From positions 124,001 through 188,000 of the forward strand of contig JBJLIX010000001.1 in the NCBI GenBank assembly GCA_045563675.1: a stretch of DNA of 64,000 nt. The letters are read 5' to 3'. Below, in pieces: positions 51,305 through 59,764 of this stretch; positions within the stretch are counted from its first letter, which is position 1, and each line of letters opens with the position of its first letter. Under the pieces are notes generated by a model. The model was not told where the DNA came from. It worked only from the letters and a program-made list of their open reading frames with translations, and ran no database searches. A program made the translations under genes and the position numbers. Source of the stretch: AEGEAN-183 sp045563675 (GTDB lineage Bacteria > Pseudomonadota > Gammaproteobacteria > Magnimaribacterales > Magnimaribacteraceae).

Positions 51305-52552
51305 ATGCCAACAAGATTAAAAGTAATTGGATTAACTATTCTAGCTGTATTTATCTGCTACATAGATAGAGTTAATATTTCTATAACCATAATACCCATG
51401 GCACAAGAAATGGGGTGGGATTATGAAAGAACAGGCTTGATCTTAACATCCTTCTATTTTGGCTATATTTTTACTCAAATCCTTGGCGGATCTCTTTCAG
51501 ATAAGTTTGGAGCTAAGTTAGTCTTAGGTTATGGGTTAATAATTTGGTCAATTTTTACCATACTTACTCCTTTGGCAACTTATGCCGGATTTTATATTCT
51601 TATTCTTGCAAGAATTGGTATGGGCCTTGGAGAAGGTATTACTTTTCCAGGTTGGCACAGCCTTTACGCAAGATGGGTTCCATTAAATGAGCGCGCTAGA
51701 GCAGTAGCTGTTACAAATAGCGGCATACCTATTGGAACGGCTTTTGCTTTAATCGTAACCCCTATAATTGTCATTAAATTAGGGTGGGAATGGTCCTTTT
51801 ATATTTTTGGTGCAGTAGGCTTTGTTTGGTATTTCTTTTGGAACAGAATGGTAAGTTCAACACCCAGGGATCACCCTGATATTTCCGAAGAAGAATTAAA
51901 ATTCATTGAATCTAATGCTCCTACTTCGGAAACTTCGGATAGACCACCTTGGAAAAAGCTTATAAGCAATACTCCTTTATGGGCCATAGGAGTAGCTCAT
52001 CTTTGCAGTAACTATAGTCTTTTTGTCTTCTTATCTTGGTTGCCCCTTTTTATTAGCGAAGGCTTGGGGGTAGACTTCAAATCTGTTGGGCTTGTTGCCA
52101 TGCTACCTCATGTTTCATCTCTTATTTTTATGAATGTAGGGGGTTATTTTGGAGATTTCCTGATAAAAAAAGGGCTCAAAATAATTACAGTGAGAAAACT
52201 CTGTAACTCAATAGGTTTTGGAGGTGCTGGAGTATGTCTTTTATTTATACCTTCCTTTGAAACCGTGAGTGTTGTCATTGCAATTATGTGCCTTGGTAAC
52301 GCTTTTTCTGGAATGGCTGCTGGAGGCTTCATTGTTAATCATGCTGATATAGGTCCAAAGTACACTGGGACTCTCATGGGAATGACTAATATGCTTGGGG
52401 CAATTCCAGGGATTGTTGGGGTTTATTTAACGGGCTTAATATTAAATGCTACTGGTTCATGGGATGCAGTCTTTTATGTAACAGCAGGAGTTACTTTCTT
52501 TGGAGGACTATTTTATTTACTATTTGCTAGTGCAGAAAAACAATTTGATTAG
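51305..52552 (+). CDS. MFS transporter, anion:cation symporter (ACS)-like
   Basis: A 415-residue major facilitator protein with about 12 membrane segments. The start TILAVFICYIDRVNISITIIPMAQEMGWDYERTGLILTSFYFGYIFTQILGG follows the ACS/organic-anion transporter pattern, with GGSLSDKFGAKLVLGYGLIIWS as the loop 2-3 motif. Members carry organic acids such as hexuronates, phthalate or vesicular anions. It is 13 bases ahead of the enoyl-CoA hydratase gene and leads a run that may include pxpABC. Confidence 0.9.
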   Translation: MPTRLKVIGLTILAVFICYIDRVNISITIIPMAQEMGWDYERTGLILTSFYFGYIFTQILGGSLSDKFGAKLVLGYGLIIWSIFTILTPLATYAGFYILILARIGMGLGEGITFPGWHSLYARWVPLNERARAVAVTNSGIPIGTAFALIVTPIIVIKLGWEWSFYIFGAVGFVWYFFWNRMVSSTPRDHPDISEEELKFIESNAPTSETSDRPPWKKLISNTPLWAIGVAHLCSNYSLFVFLSWLPLFISEGLGVDFKSVGLVAMLPHVSSLIFMNVGGYFGDFLIKKGLKIITVRKLCNSIGFGGAGVCLLFIPSFETVSVVIAIMCLGNAFSGMAAGGFIVNHADIGPKYTGTLMGMTNMLGAIPGIVGVYLTGLILNATGSWDAVFYVTAGVTFFGGLFYLLFASAEKQFD

Positions 52553-52565
52553 AGGAAAAAATATA

Positions 52566-53375
52566 ATGAATGAAGTAATTGAAAAAGATCTTAGTAAATC
52601 AGGAGTTCTAACTCTAAGACTAAATAGACCCGAGGTTCTTAATGCAATGAATGCAGATTTGATCTTGGGACTTTTAGAAGCTTTTAATGATGCAAAAGTG
52701 AACAAAGAGGTCAGATCCGTCTTGCTAACTGGTAATGGCAGGGGATTTTGCTCTGGAGCAGATCTTGTTGATGGGGGGTGGCCAAACCCTAAGGGTATTT
52801 CACCTGGAGAAGCTGCTGCAAATAACATGGAAAATGCCTTTAATCCGCTAGTGAAAGCCATAACCCAATCAAATAAACCTGTTGTAAATGCAGTTAACGG
52901 AATAGCTGCAGGAGGAGGAGTTGGTCTTGCACTATCTGGTGATCTAGTTATAGCTAGTAAATCAGCAAAGTTCAAACTAGTATTTGGTCCTAACTTAGGA
53001 ATAATTCCTGATGTAGGCGCATCTTGGTTTGTGCCTAACCTAATAGGAAGAGCAAGAGCAAATGGAATGGGATTACTTGGTGAGGATATTTCTGCAGAAA
53101 AAGCGAAAGAGTGGGGATTAATATGGGACTGTGTTGCTGATGAAGACTTAATAACTCATTGTACAAAAATTGCTGAGAAAATAGCTAATGGGCCTATTGA
53201 AGGGCTTAAATCTGTTGTTAAAGCTCATGATAATTCTTTATCTAACTCTTTAAGTGATCAACTAGATTATGAGAAAAACACCCAACGAGTTAGGCTTGAT
53301 ACTAAAGATTTTAAGGAAGGTGTTTCTGCATTTGTTGAGAAAAGAAAACCTAATTTTAGAGATATAAAAAATTAA
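52566..53375 (+). CDS. Enoyl-CoA hydratase/isomerase family protein
   Basis: A 269-residue crotonase. I chose the ATG at 52566, 13 bases after the transporter stop and preceded by GAGG, instead of the longer frame starting inside the transporter gene. Oxyanion-hole segments are GNGRGFCSGADLVDGG and VNAVNGIAAGGGVGLALSGDLVIA, and LGIIPDVGASWFVPNLIGRARA is of PaaG-like type. It may hydrate or isomerise an enoyl-CoA in aromatic or fatty-acid breakdown. Confidence 0.88.
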   Translation: MNEVIEKDLSKSGVLTLRLNRPEVLNAMNADLILGLLEAFNDAKVNKEVRSVLLTGNGRGFCSGADLVDGGWPNPKGISPGEAAANNMENAFNPLVKAITQSNKPVVNAVNGIAAGGGVGLALSGDLVIASKSAKFKLVFGPNLGIIPDVGASWFVPNLIGRARANGMGLLGEDISAEKAKEWGLIWDCVADEDLITHCTKIAEKIANGPIEGLKSVVKAHDNSLSNSLSDQLDYEKNTQRVRLDTKDFKEGVSAFVEKRKPNFRDIKN

Positions 53376-53413
53376 CTTACCCAAAGTTTTCTAAAGAATG
53401 ATTTTTACTATTT

Positions 53414-54169
53414 ATGAAATCAATAGATATTAATGCCGATCTAGGTGAGTTTAGAAATAGAAATCAGCTTAACAACGAACTTAATATCCTCGAACACGTT
53501 AGTTCTTGCAGTATAGCCTGTGGAGGTCATATAGGGGATTTTGACAGTATTCAATCAATTATGATGCCCTGTAAAGACCTAAACATTTCAACAGGCCCTC
53601 ACCCCTCTTATCCTGACAAGGCAGGATTTGGAAGAAAAGAAATCAATATAAATTCTGATGAGCTTGAGAAATCTATAACTGAACAAATAGAATTATTCTT
53701 TAAAGTCTCAAAAAAACTATCTTACAAACCAGATCATGTAAAACTTCATGGAAGACTCTATAACGATGCAGCTAAAAAAGAACATCTTGCAAATCTATTT
53801 TTAAAAATTGTTTCTTCGTTCGATAATGATCTATCTGTAATTGGACCAACCAATTCGCTTCTTGAAACTTTAACTATCAAAAAAGGTTTAAGGTTTATAC
53901 CGGAAGCATTTATTGACCGAGCTTATAATGATGATTACAGCTTGGTAGATAGGACAAAAGAAGATGCGCTGCTAACATCACTTGATGAGAAGATTAACCA
54001 AACAAGAGACATTGTTATGAATGAAGAAGTGACAACAATCACTGGAAAGAGAATTAAGATGAAAGCCGAAACACTTTGTATCCATGGTGATAATGAAGAT
54101 ACTCTTAAGACATTAAAAGAGATTAACGATATGTTTATCCAAGAAAAAATTATTATTAAGTCGTCTTGA
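53414..54169 (+). CDS. pxpA: 5-oxoprolinase subunit A (LamB/YcsF family)
   Basis: ATP-dependent 5-oxoprolinase component, opening 5-oxo-L-proline to glutamate with PxpB and PxpC. The 251 residues show IDINADLGEF (4-13), CSIACGGHIGDFDSI, GPHPSYPDKAGFGRKEI and VKLHGRLYNDA, all YcsF hallmarks. The first in a coupled pxpABC unit: its stop shares TTGA with the pxpB TTG start. Confidence 0.93.
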   Translation: MKSIDINADLGEFRNRNQLNNELNILEHVSSCSIACGGHIGDFDSIQSIMMPCKDLNISTGPHPSYPDKAGFGRKEININSDELEKSITEQIELFFKVSKKLSYKPDHVKLHGRLYNDAAKKEHLANLFLKIVSSFDNDLSVIGPTNSLLETLTIKKGLRFIPEAFIDRAYNDDYSLVDRTKEDALLTSLDEKINQTRDIVMNEEVTTITGKRIKMKAETLCIHGDNEDTLKTLKEINDMFIQEKIIIKSS

Positions 54170-54873
54170 TCAATACAAAGGAATTTATTGTCTCTGAATT
54201 CTCAGAAAATATATTACTGGTATCTTTAAAAGAGGATTCAAGTTTTTCTGATACAAGTTCCTTCTTTCTTTCCTTATCACAACACCTAAGAGAGAACATT
54301 GAAGGTGCTGTTTTTACAGCATCTGAAAAATCTTTATCAATAAAATATGACTTCTGCATTTTGTCTAGCGAAGAACTAACCGAAAACCTTTTCTCTGAAA
54401 TTGAAAAGTTTAAACCCTCCAATAAAATAAAAACTAAACTTAAACTAGATATTCCTGTTCTTTATTCAGAGGAATATGGGTTAGATATAAAGGAAATATC
54501 TTCTTTATGTTCACTATCCATAAATGAAATAGCTCAAATTCATTCCTCTAAAACTTACTCAGTAAAAATGATTGGGTTCACTCCTGGTTTTGCTTATTTA
54601 GGCGATGTTGACAAAAATCTTCGTGTTCCAAGGCGAGTTGAGCCCAGAAAAAATTTATTACCTGGATCAATAGGGATATCAAATAATAGAACAGGTATAT
54701 ATTCCCTAGGAGGTCCAGGAGGATGGAATATTCTTGGAAGGACGCCTATTAACTTATTTAATCCTGATCTTGATAACCCATTTCAAATTCTTCCTGAAAA
54801 ACAGATTAATTTTTACCCTATTAACAAAGATGAATTTGAAAGCATCCTTAATAACCACAAGAATGAGTATTGA
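54166..54873 (+). CDS. pxpB: 5-oxoprolinase subunit B
   Basis: A 235-residue protein of the allophanate-hydrolase subunit 1/KipI family (cyclophilin-like). Marks: VKMIGFTPGFAYLGDVDKNLRVPRRVEPRKNLLPGSIGI (about 125-163) and GIYSLGGPGGWNILGRTP. It begins at TTG 54166, which overlaps the pxpA TGA stop; this is the only start fitting the coupling. Its end overlaps pxpC by 11 bases. Confidence 0.92.
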   Translation: MINTKEFIVSEFSENILLVSLKEDSSFSDTSSFFLSLSQHLRENIEGAVFTASEKSLSIKYDFCILSSEELTENLFSEIEKFKPSNKIKTKLKLDIPVLYSEEYGLDIKEISSLCSLSINEIAQIHSSKTYSVKMIGFTPGFAYLGDVDKNLRVPRRVEPRKNLLPGSIGISNNRTGIYSLGGPGGWNILGRTPINLFNPDLDNPFQILPEKQINFYPINKDEFESILNNHKNEY

Positions 54874-55774
54874 AGTACTGTCATCAGGTCTGCAGACTAC
54901 CATTCAAGATTTTGGAAGAATTGGATGGAGCCATTTAGGAGTACCTGAATCTGGACCTGCTGATAAACATTCTTTTAGTCTGGCCAATAGACTATTGAAC
55001 AAAGATATTAGCGCAGCAGCAATAGAATGCACTCTAAGTGGACCACATCTAAAATTTCTAAAGCCTATGGCCTTAGCAATAACAGGTGCGGACATGAATC
55101 CACTGATTAATAATCAAAGAATTGAATTGAATAAAGTACATGCTGTTAATTCAGAAGATACACTGGTTTTAAGTAATTGCTTAACAGGATGCAGAAGTTA
55201 CATTGCATTATCTGAAGACATAATAGCTAACAAATTTTTAGGCAGCACTTCTACCTACATACCCGCAAAATTAGGAGGGATTAATGGCTCCCCATTGGAG
55301 AAAGGACTAATAATAAAAACCAAGAAGAATAAAAATTATAAAAAAGATATTAACTACAATTACTCAGAACCAGTAAGACATTTCTCAAATGAATGGGAAC
55401 TAAAAGTTATCAAGGGTCCTGAATTTGACTTTTTAGATCAGAAATCGCAAGAAATTATATTCTCTAAAAAATTTATAGTTTCTAGTGAATCAAATAGGAT
55501 GGGTAATAGGTTAAAGGGGTTTGAACTTAATTTAAAAAAACAACGAGAACTAGTAAGTTGTCCTGTAAGTATTGGTACTATCCAATGTCCCGATGGAGGC
55601 TTACCTATAATTTTGGGATGTGATTCCCAAACACTTGGAGGTTATCCCAGGATACTCCAAGTTGCGTTAACCGATATGCCTTCTCTAGGTCAATTAAGAC
55701 CAAATGATGGGATTGCATTTAGCAAACTATCAATTGATCAAGCTAGAAAAGAATTTATAAAAGAGCTAGGTTAG
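54863..55774 (+). CDS. pxpC: 5-oxoprolinase subunit C
   Basis: A 303-residue allophanate-hydrolase subunit 2/KipA family protein. I start it at ATG 54863 (MSIEVLSSGLQTTIQDFGRI), where the family's conserved TTIQDFGRxGxxxxGVPxSGPAD begins; a longer frame from 54734 lies wholly inside pxpB and is not credible. GTIQCPDGGLPIILGCDSQTLGGYPRI is the conserved C-terminal block. It ends overlapping the convergent TauE/SafE gene by 9 bases. Confidence 0.93.
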   Translation: MSIEVLSSGLQTTIQDFGRIGWSHLGVPESGPADKHSFSLANRLLNKDISAAAIECTLSGPHLKFLKPMALAITGADMNPLINNQRIELNKVHAVNSEDTLVLSNCLTGCRSYIALSEDIIANKFLGSTSTYIPAKLGGINGSPLEKGLIIKTKKNKNYKKDINYNYSEPVRHFSNEWELKVIKGPEFDFLDQKSQEIIFSKKFIVSSESNRMGNRLKGFELNLKKQRELVSCPVSIGTIQCPDGGLPIILGCDSQTLGGYPRILQVALTDMPSLGQLRPNDGIAFSKLSIDQARKEFIKELG

Positions 55775-56521
55775 TAATAAGTTCCTTCCATCATAAACAA
55801 ACTTTGAACCAGCTATAATTAAACAAAAATAACTTATTTTATAAAACCAATTCTGACCTACTTTATCTACCATATAAGCTCCAAAATAGACTCCCAAAGG
55901 GGCTAAAGGAAGCAGAACTAAAGCAGTATAAATATTAGAAATTGATAACTGTCCCAGATAATAATAAGGAAAGATTTTAAATAAATTTAAAAAGAGAAAT
56001 ATTAATCCAGTTGATGCTGCATAGACAATTCTATTTAGTTTTTGAGGTAAAAGATAAAAACTTATAGGTAATCCGCCTGCGTGGATAGAGAAGCTTGTGA
56101 ACCCTCCTATGGTCGACCAGATATATCCTCCTAATTTTGTGGGCTTCTTTGGCTCTTTACTTGTGCCTCTTATGAAAAAATCCAATCCAAACCATAGAGC
56201 TATCAAACCTATAACAACACGAATATGATCTTCAGATATATATTTAAAAAGAACTGTGCCTATTAACACCCCAATAAAAGTTAAAGGCACTATAAACCTT
56301 ACTATTCCCCAATCCCAACTCGATCTGTAACGAAATACTGTAACAAAATCCATAAATATTAATGGTATCAATAGAATAGCTACGGCTTGAAAGACTGGAA
56401 CAGAAAGAGACATTAATGGTATCGCGAGTAAGGCCATAGATCCTGCAAAACCGCCCTTTGCCATCCCTTGAAGAAAAACCGCTATCACAGCCAAGAAATA
56501 GAAAAGGGGGTCAGTAATCAT
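55766..56521 (-). CDS. TauE/SafE family (TSUP) sulfite/organosulfur permease
   Basis: A 251-residue membrane protein with about eight hydrophobic segments, N-terminal FYFLAVIAVFLQGMAKGGFAGSMALLAIPLMSL and mid-protein GGFTSFSIHAGGLPISFYLLP, both TSUP repeats. Members export sulfite, sulfoacetate or related anions. Last gene of the minus-strand GST/SDR run; overlaps the convergent pxpC end by 9 bases. Confidence 0.88.
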   Translation of the reverse strand: MITDPLFYFLAVIAVFLQGMAKGGFAGSMALLAIPLMSLSVPVFQAVAILLIPLIFMDFVTVFRYRSSWDWGIVRFIVPLTFIGVLIGTVLFKYISEDHIRVVIGLIALWFGLDFFIRGTSKEPKKPTKLGGYIWSTIGGFTSFSIHAGGLPISFYLLPQKLNRIVYAASTGLIFLFLNLFKIFPYYYLGQLSISNIYTALVLLPLAPLGVYFGAYMVDKVGQNWFYKISYFCLIIAGSKFVYDGRNLLLT

Positions 56522-56538
56522 TTATATAGGTTCTTCTC

Positions 56539-56892
56539 TTAAGAGTGTTCAGATCCTTTAATTAACTCAATCTCCTTAGTCTCAGGTAACTCCAAATCTT
56601 GTATACATGAAATGTTTATAGAAAACTGACTGGGATCTCTTCTCCTTTTATGATGAGTGTAAACTCCACATATACTGCAAAAAAAATGCTCTGCTATATT
56701 CTTGTTCCATTTATAAGTAGATAAGAACTGATTCCCTTTGAGTAACTGGAAGTCTTCTTTAGGTATTGCTTTCATGATTATTCCTTTCTTAGTACACAAC
56801 GAGCAATCACACCTATAGATACCTTGAAGAATATCCTGTTTACTAGTTTCAACTTTAAATTGAACTTTTCTACAATGGCAAAAACCATTCAT
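56539..56892 (-). CDS. GFA family (glutathione-dependent formaldehyde-activating-like) zinc protein
   Basis: A 117-residue protein with the GFA cysteine pattern: CHCRKVQF near the N-terminus, CDCSLCTKKG about residue 29, and FCSICGVYTHHKRR about residue 72. These Cys bind zinc, and the prototype binds glutathione-formaldehyde. The exact reaction for small GFA members is unproven. It sits 12 bases after the LLM oxidoreductase gene. Confidence 0.85.
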   Translation of the reverse strand: MNGFCHCRKVQFKVETSKQDILQGIYRCDCSLCTKKGIIMKAIPKEDFQLLKGNQFLSTYKWNKNIAEHFFCSICGVYTHHKRRRDPSQFSINISCIQDLELPETKEIELIKGSEHS

Positions 56893-56904
56893 AAAATAAA
56901 GATT

Positions 56905-57774
56905 TTAAGGAGATAAAGCTTCAAGACATTCCCAATGCAATGCCGTCATATCACCGTTTGGATTTACTGGCTGAATACAAACATGATCGGCCCCAGCATC
57001 AAAGTGTTCTTTTATTCTTTCATTTATCTTGGAACTTGAACCCCAAGCAAATGTTGTATCAATAAACTTATCATTGAGCGAGTCTATATCTTCATCAGTC
57101 AACCCCATTCTTTTCCAATTATTTCTATAATTAGGGAGTGGCTGATAAATAAGAGCAACCTTTCTAGCAGCTTCTCGTGCTTTAGTGGCATCTTCTTCCA
57201 ATACAACTTTTTGTTCAACACAAAGCCAAGGATCTTTACCCAATCGTTCTCTTGCCATTGCAGTATGCTCTGGGGAAGTAAAGTAAGGATGAGCTCCCTC
57301 TGACATCTCCGCAGCAAGTTCTAACATTTTTGGTCCTAAAGCTGCTATCACCGTTGGTGATTCTTTTTCATGGGCTGATGCTGTATAAGGAGAGCTTTTC
57401 ATGTTCTCTAAGTACTTCCTCATGGTAGCAACTGGAGGTCCATACTCTAAACCTCTTACTCCCTCAACTAGAGGCTTATGTGATACTCCGAGTCCGAGTA
57501 GAAAACGGTCATTTGATTGTTCTGTTAGAGTCTTTTGACCAGCGAGAGTCACTCCAGGCTCGCGATGATAGATATTAGCTATACCAGTAGCTAAATTTAA
57601 TTTATCTGTATTTGCTAAAAGCCAAGAGCTCAATACCAGGGGATTTTTACCTGTTGTCTCTGGAATCCATAGAGTTGAATAGCCTAGAGACTCTATTTTT
57701 TTAGCTGTTTCAGCAGCATCCTGAGAAGACATTGCATCAAAAAAGTACCAAACTCCTAATTTTCCTACTTCCAT
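56905..57774 (-). CDS. LLM-class flavin-dependent oxidoreductase
   Basis: A 289-residue luciferase-like TIM-barrel oxidoreductase (FMN or F420). Marks: ESLGYSTLWIPETTGKNPLVLSSWLLA (about 28-54), LATGIANIYHREPGVTLAGQKTLTEQSNDRFLLGLGVSH, and FDAGADHVCIQPVNP at the C-terminus. It resembles the F420-type subgroup known from actinobacteria, although marine proteobacteria may use FMN. Followed by GFA; preceded by the SDR gene 15 bases upstream. Confidence 0.87.
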   Translation of the reverse strand: MEVGKLGVWYFFDAMSSQDAAETAKKIESLGYSTLWIPETTGKNPLVLSSWLLANTDKLNLATGIANIYHREPGVTLAGQKTLTEQSNDRFLLGLGVSHKPLVEGVRGLEYGPPVATMRKYLENMKSSPYTASAHEKESPTVIAALGPKMLELAAEMSEGAHPYFTSPEHTAMARERLGKDPWLCVEQKVVLEEDATKAREAARKVALIYQPLPNYRNNWKRMGLTDEDIDSLNDKFIDTTFAWGSSSKINERIKEHFDAGADHVCIQPVNPNGDMTALHWECLEALSP

Positions 57775-57789
57775 ATTTACTCCTATATC

Positions 57790-58575
57790 CTATATATGAC
57801 CTGCTTGACCACCATCAACCTCAATGGAAGTTCCACTTATGTATGAAGCTGCATTTGAGCAAAGAAAGACTATTAAGGCCGCTACTTCTTCAGAAGTACC
57901 ATACCGCCCAACAGGAACTCCCTTTCCATTGTTTTCAATTACTGTTTTGGCGTCTGTTCCCATTGATTCAGCAATTTCGTTTGCAGCCCTCTCCCACATA
58001 GCTGTATGTATTAATCCAGGTAGAACAGAGTTTATAAGAACTCCATCACGTCCATATTTCTTTGACAAGGACTTACTTATAGAAATCATTGCTGCCTTAG
58101 TTGCACCATAATCCACTAGAGCAGCTCCAGGATATTTACCTGCGGAACTTGAAACCATGATTACTCTTCCCCACTTCTGTTCTCTCATATGCGGAAGAAA
58201 GGCTCTAGTACATCGAACCGCTGATAACAAATTTAGTTCATGTAATGATCTCCAATCATCATCAGTCATATAAAGAAAGTTTCTCGAAGGAGAAGCCCCT
58301 ACATTGTTTATTAAAATATCTGTTTTTCCTGAGGACTCTATTTCCTTAATGAAATCATTTGTTGATTTCTCTTCACCCATATCAGCTTGGAGACCTTTAA
58401 TCTTGCCTCCCGCTTTGCTCTTATATTTAGAAAGTTTATTTATTGCTTCCTTATTCCTCGCACAAAAAGTTACATCAGCTCCATGATCTGCTAAAAGTCT
58501 AACTACCGCTTCTCCTATGCCTAAGCTTGCGCCTGTAACAACGGCTTGCTTACCTTTTAAGCTCAAATCAATCAT
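57790..58575 (-). CDS. SDR family oxidoreductase
   Basis: A 261-residue classical short-chain dehydrogenase: cofactor motif TGASLGIGEAV (14-24), NNVGAS (NNAG-type), Ser in VMVSSSAGK, and catalytic Tyr/Lys in DYGATKAAM. The C-terminal SYISGTSIEVDGGQAGHI is typical. Substrate is a hydroxy/keto compound. It lies between a GST (2 bases upstream) and the LLM gene. Confidence 0.9.
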   Translation of the reverse strand: MIDLSLKGKQAVVTGASLGIGEAVVRLLADHGADVTFCARNKEAINKLSKYKSKAGGKIKGLQADMGEEKSTNDFIKEIESSGKTDILINNVGASPSRNFLYMTDDDWRSLHELNLLSAVRCTRAFLPHMREQKWGRVIMVSSSAGKYPGAALVDYGATKAAMISISKSLSKKYGRDGVLINSVLPGLIHTAMWERAANEIAESMGTDAKTVIENNGKGVPVGRYGTSEEVAALIVFLCSNAASYISGTSIEVDGGQAGHI

Positions 58576-58577
58576 TT

Positions 58578-59189
58578 TTATTGCATCTCAATAGCGGTTT
58601 TAAAAGCAGGTCTTTCTGTAATTCTCTCTACATAAGATTTTAAATTTTTCATTTCCTCATTTACACAACCTAGTCTGTTGCTCATAAAACATGAGTGACC
58701 CAGCATTACATCAGCTGCTGAAAAATCTCCTATTAAATAATCGTTCCCTTCTAAGGTCTCTTCAACTGGAGCTAGAGACTTAGAAAGTAACCTTTGTGCC
58801 TGTCCAAGAACCGTTTCATCCTGCCTTTCTGGCGGAAGGAGTATGGTTTGAACAATGATGGTGTTTATAGGAGGCATAACCATACCCTCGCAATAATGAA
58901 ACCATTGGAGATAGTTAGGATAGTTAGGAGAATCTACCTCTGGCTTGAGGCCACCATTCTTATGCCGTTCTAATATATACTCTACTATAGCTCCAGATTC
59001 ATAGATTCTAATATCTCCATCATCTAAAACAGGGACTCTTCCTAGAGGATGTCTTTCTCTATGCTCATCAGATTTTAAATCCTTAGGATGGAAAGCCATC
59101 TTATTAATCTCATAAGGTAATTCCAGTTCTTCTAAAAGCCAAACAATCCTTCCGGCTCTTGAATTTGGTGCAAAATGAAGTTTTAACAT
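58578..59189 (-). CDS. Glutathione S-transferase
   Basis: A 203-residue GST with N-terminal thioredoxin fold LHFAPNSRAGRIVWLLEELELPYE, the cis-Pro motif GRVPVLDDGDIRIYESGAIVEYIL (about 50-72), and a C-terminal helix with YLIGDFSAADVMLGHSCFM, the GST N-capping box. The active-site residue may be Ser10/Arg11. It could conjugate or deglutathionylate a substrate processed by the adjacent SDR. Confidence 0.9.
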   Translation of the reverse strand: MLKLHFAPNSRAGRIVWLLEELELPYEINKMAFHPKDLKSDEHRERHPLGRVPVLDDGDIRIYESGAIVEYILERHKNGGLKPEVDSPNYPNYLQWFHYCEGMVMPPINTIIVQTILLPPERQDETVLGQAQRLLSKSLAPVEETLEGNDYLIGDFSAADVMLGHSCFMSNRLGCVNEEMKNLKSYVERITERPAFKTAIEMQ

Positions 59190-59202
59190 ATCTCCTCCTT
59201 AG

Positions 59203-59403
59203 TTAATCGTTAACATAATTAGTTTCAAAAAATACTTCTCTCTCATCTCGCATCATACCAATAGTTTCTTCCATAAATCTATTTCTGTCTTCACGAGACT
59301 CAAATACCCAAATACAAAAACAATCTTTACTATGATATATAGCTTTAAGCTCATCATTTATCTCACTTATGTCATTTGGTATGTTGGCCTTAATACAAAT
59401 CAT
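59203..59403 (-). CDS. Small hypothetical protein
   Basis: A 66-residue soluble protein, MICIKANIPNDISEINDELK at the start, ending FFETNYVND. The pattern of a first beta strand, helix, then CFCIWVFESREDRNRFMEET resembles a small ferredoxin-like/dimeric alpha-beta fold, but I do not recognise a family. Placed 13 bases upstream of the GST gene with an AGGAGGAG ribosome site for the GST between them, so it is part of the run. Confidence 0.6.
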   Translation of the reverse strand: MICIKANIPNDISEINDELKAIYHSKDCFCIWVFESREDRNRFMEETIGMMRDEREVFFETNYVND

Positions 59404-59449
59404 ATTTGTTACCTCTAAAAGTTATAAAATTACTAACCTTCCCTTAAGA

Positions 59450-59764
59450 TTAAGGCATTCTTTTAGCTATGGGAAGTAACCACAACCCTAGCCATGTACT
59501 AAACATCGCTTTTATAAACTGATGTATAGTAAAGGGTAAAGCCAAAATCCAGCTTGCGAATACATCAGGTAAAATAAAATACAACAAAGTTTTTATAAAG
59601 GAATAAATCAAAGGTAACTGCTCACTCAGAAAAATCTCATTGGTTAAAGAGAGTATTGTAAGTTCAGTATTAATGACAATGACTAAACCCCAAATAATAC
59701 AAATTATTTGTAAGGGCGTAGTCCAAATGCATAAGTACGCAAATATTATTAAGAAAGCCTTCAT
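59450..59764 (-). CDS. Small membrane protein of unknown function
   Basis: A 104-residue protein with three hydrophobic stretches (about residues 3-31, 52-70 and 75-98). No family recognised. Its ATG overlaps the stop of the upstream GST-like gene by 4 bases, which supports it being a real, coupled gene. The position within the GST run hints at a membrane role in the same process. Confidence 0.6.
   Translation of the reverse strand: MKAFLIIFAYLCIWTTPLQIICIIWGLVIVINTELTILSLTNEIFLSEQLPLIYSFIKTLLYFILPDVFASWILALPFTIHQFIKAMFSTWLGLWLLPIAKRMP

Noticed and set aside
52500..52565. Extended N-terminus of the enoyl-CoA hydratase inside the transporter gene
   Set aside because: The extra 22 residues do not match crotonases, and the ATG at 52566 has a GAGG site and begins at the family's usual start.
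54734..54862. Extended N-terminus of pxpC overlapping pxpB by 140 bases
   Set aside because: KipA-family proteins begin at the MSIEVLSSGLQTT segment; the extension is out-of-frame pxpB sequence.
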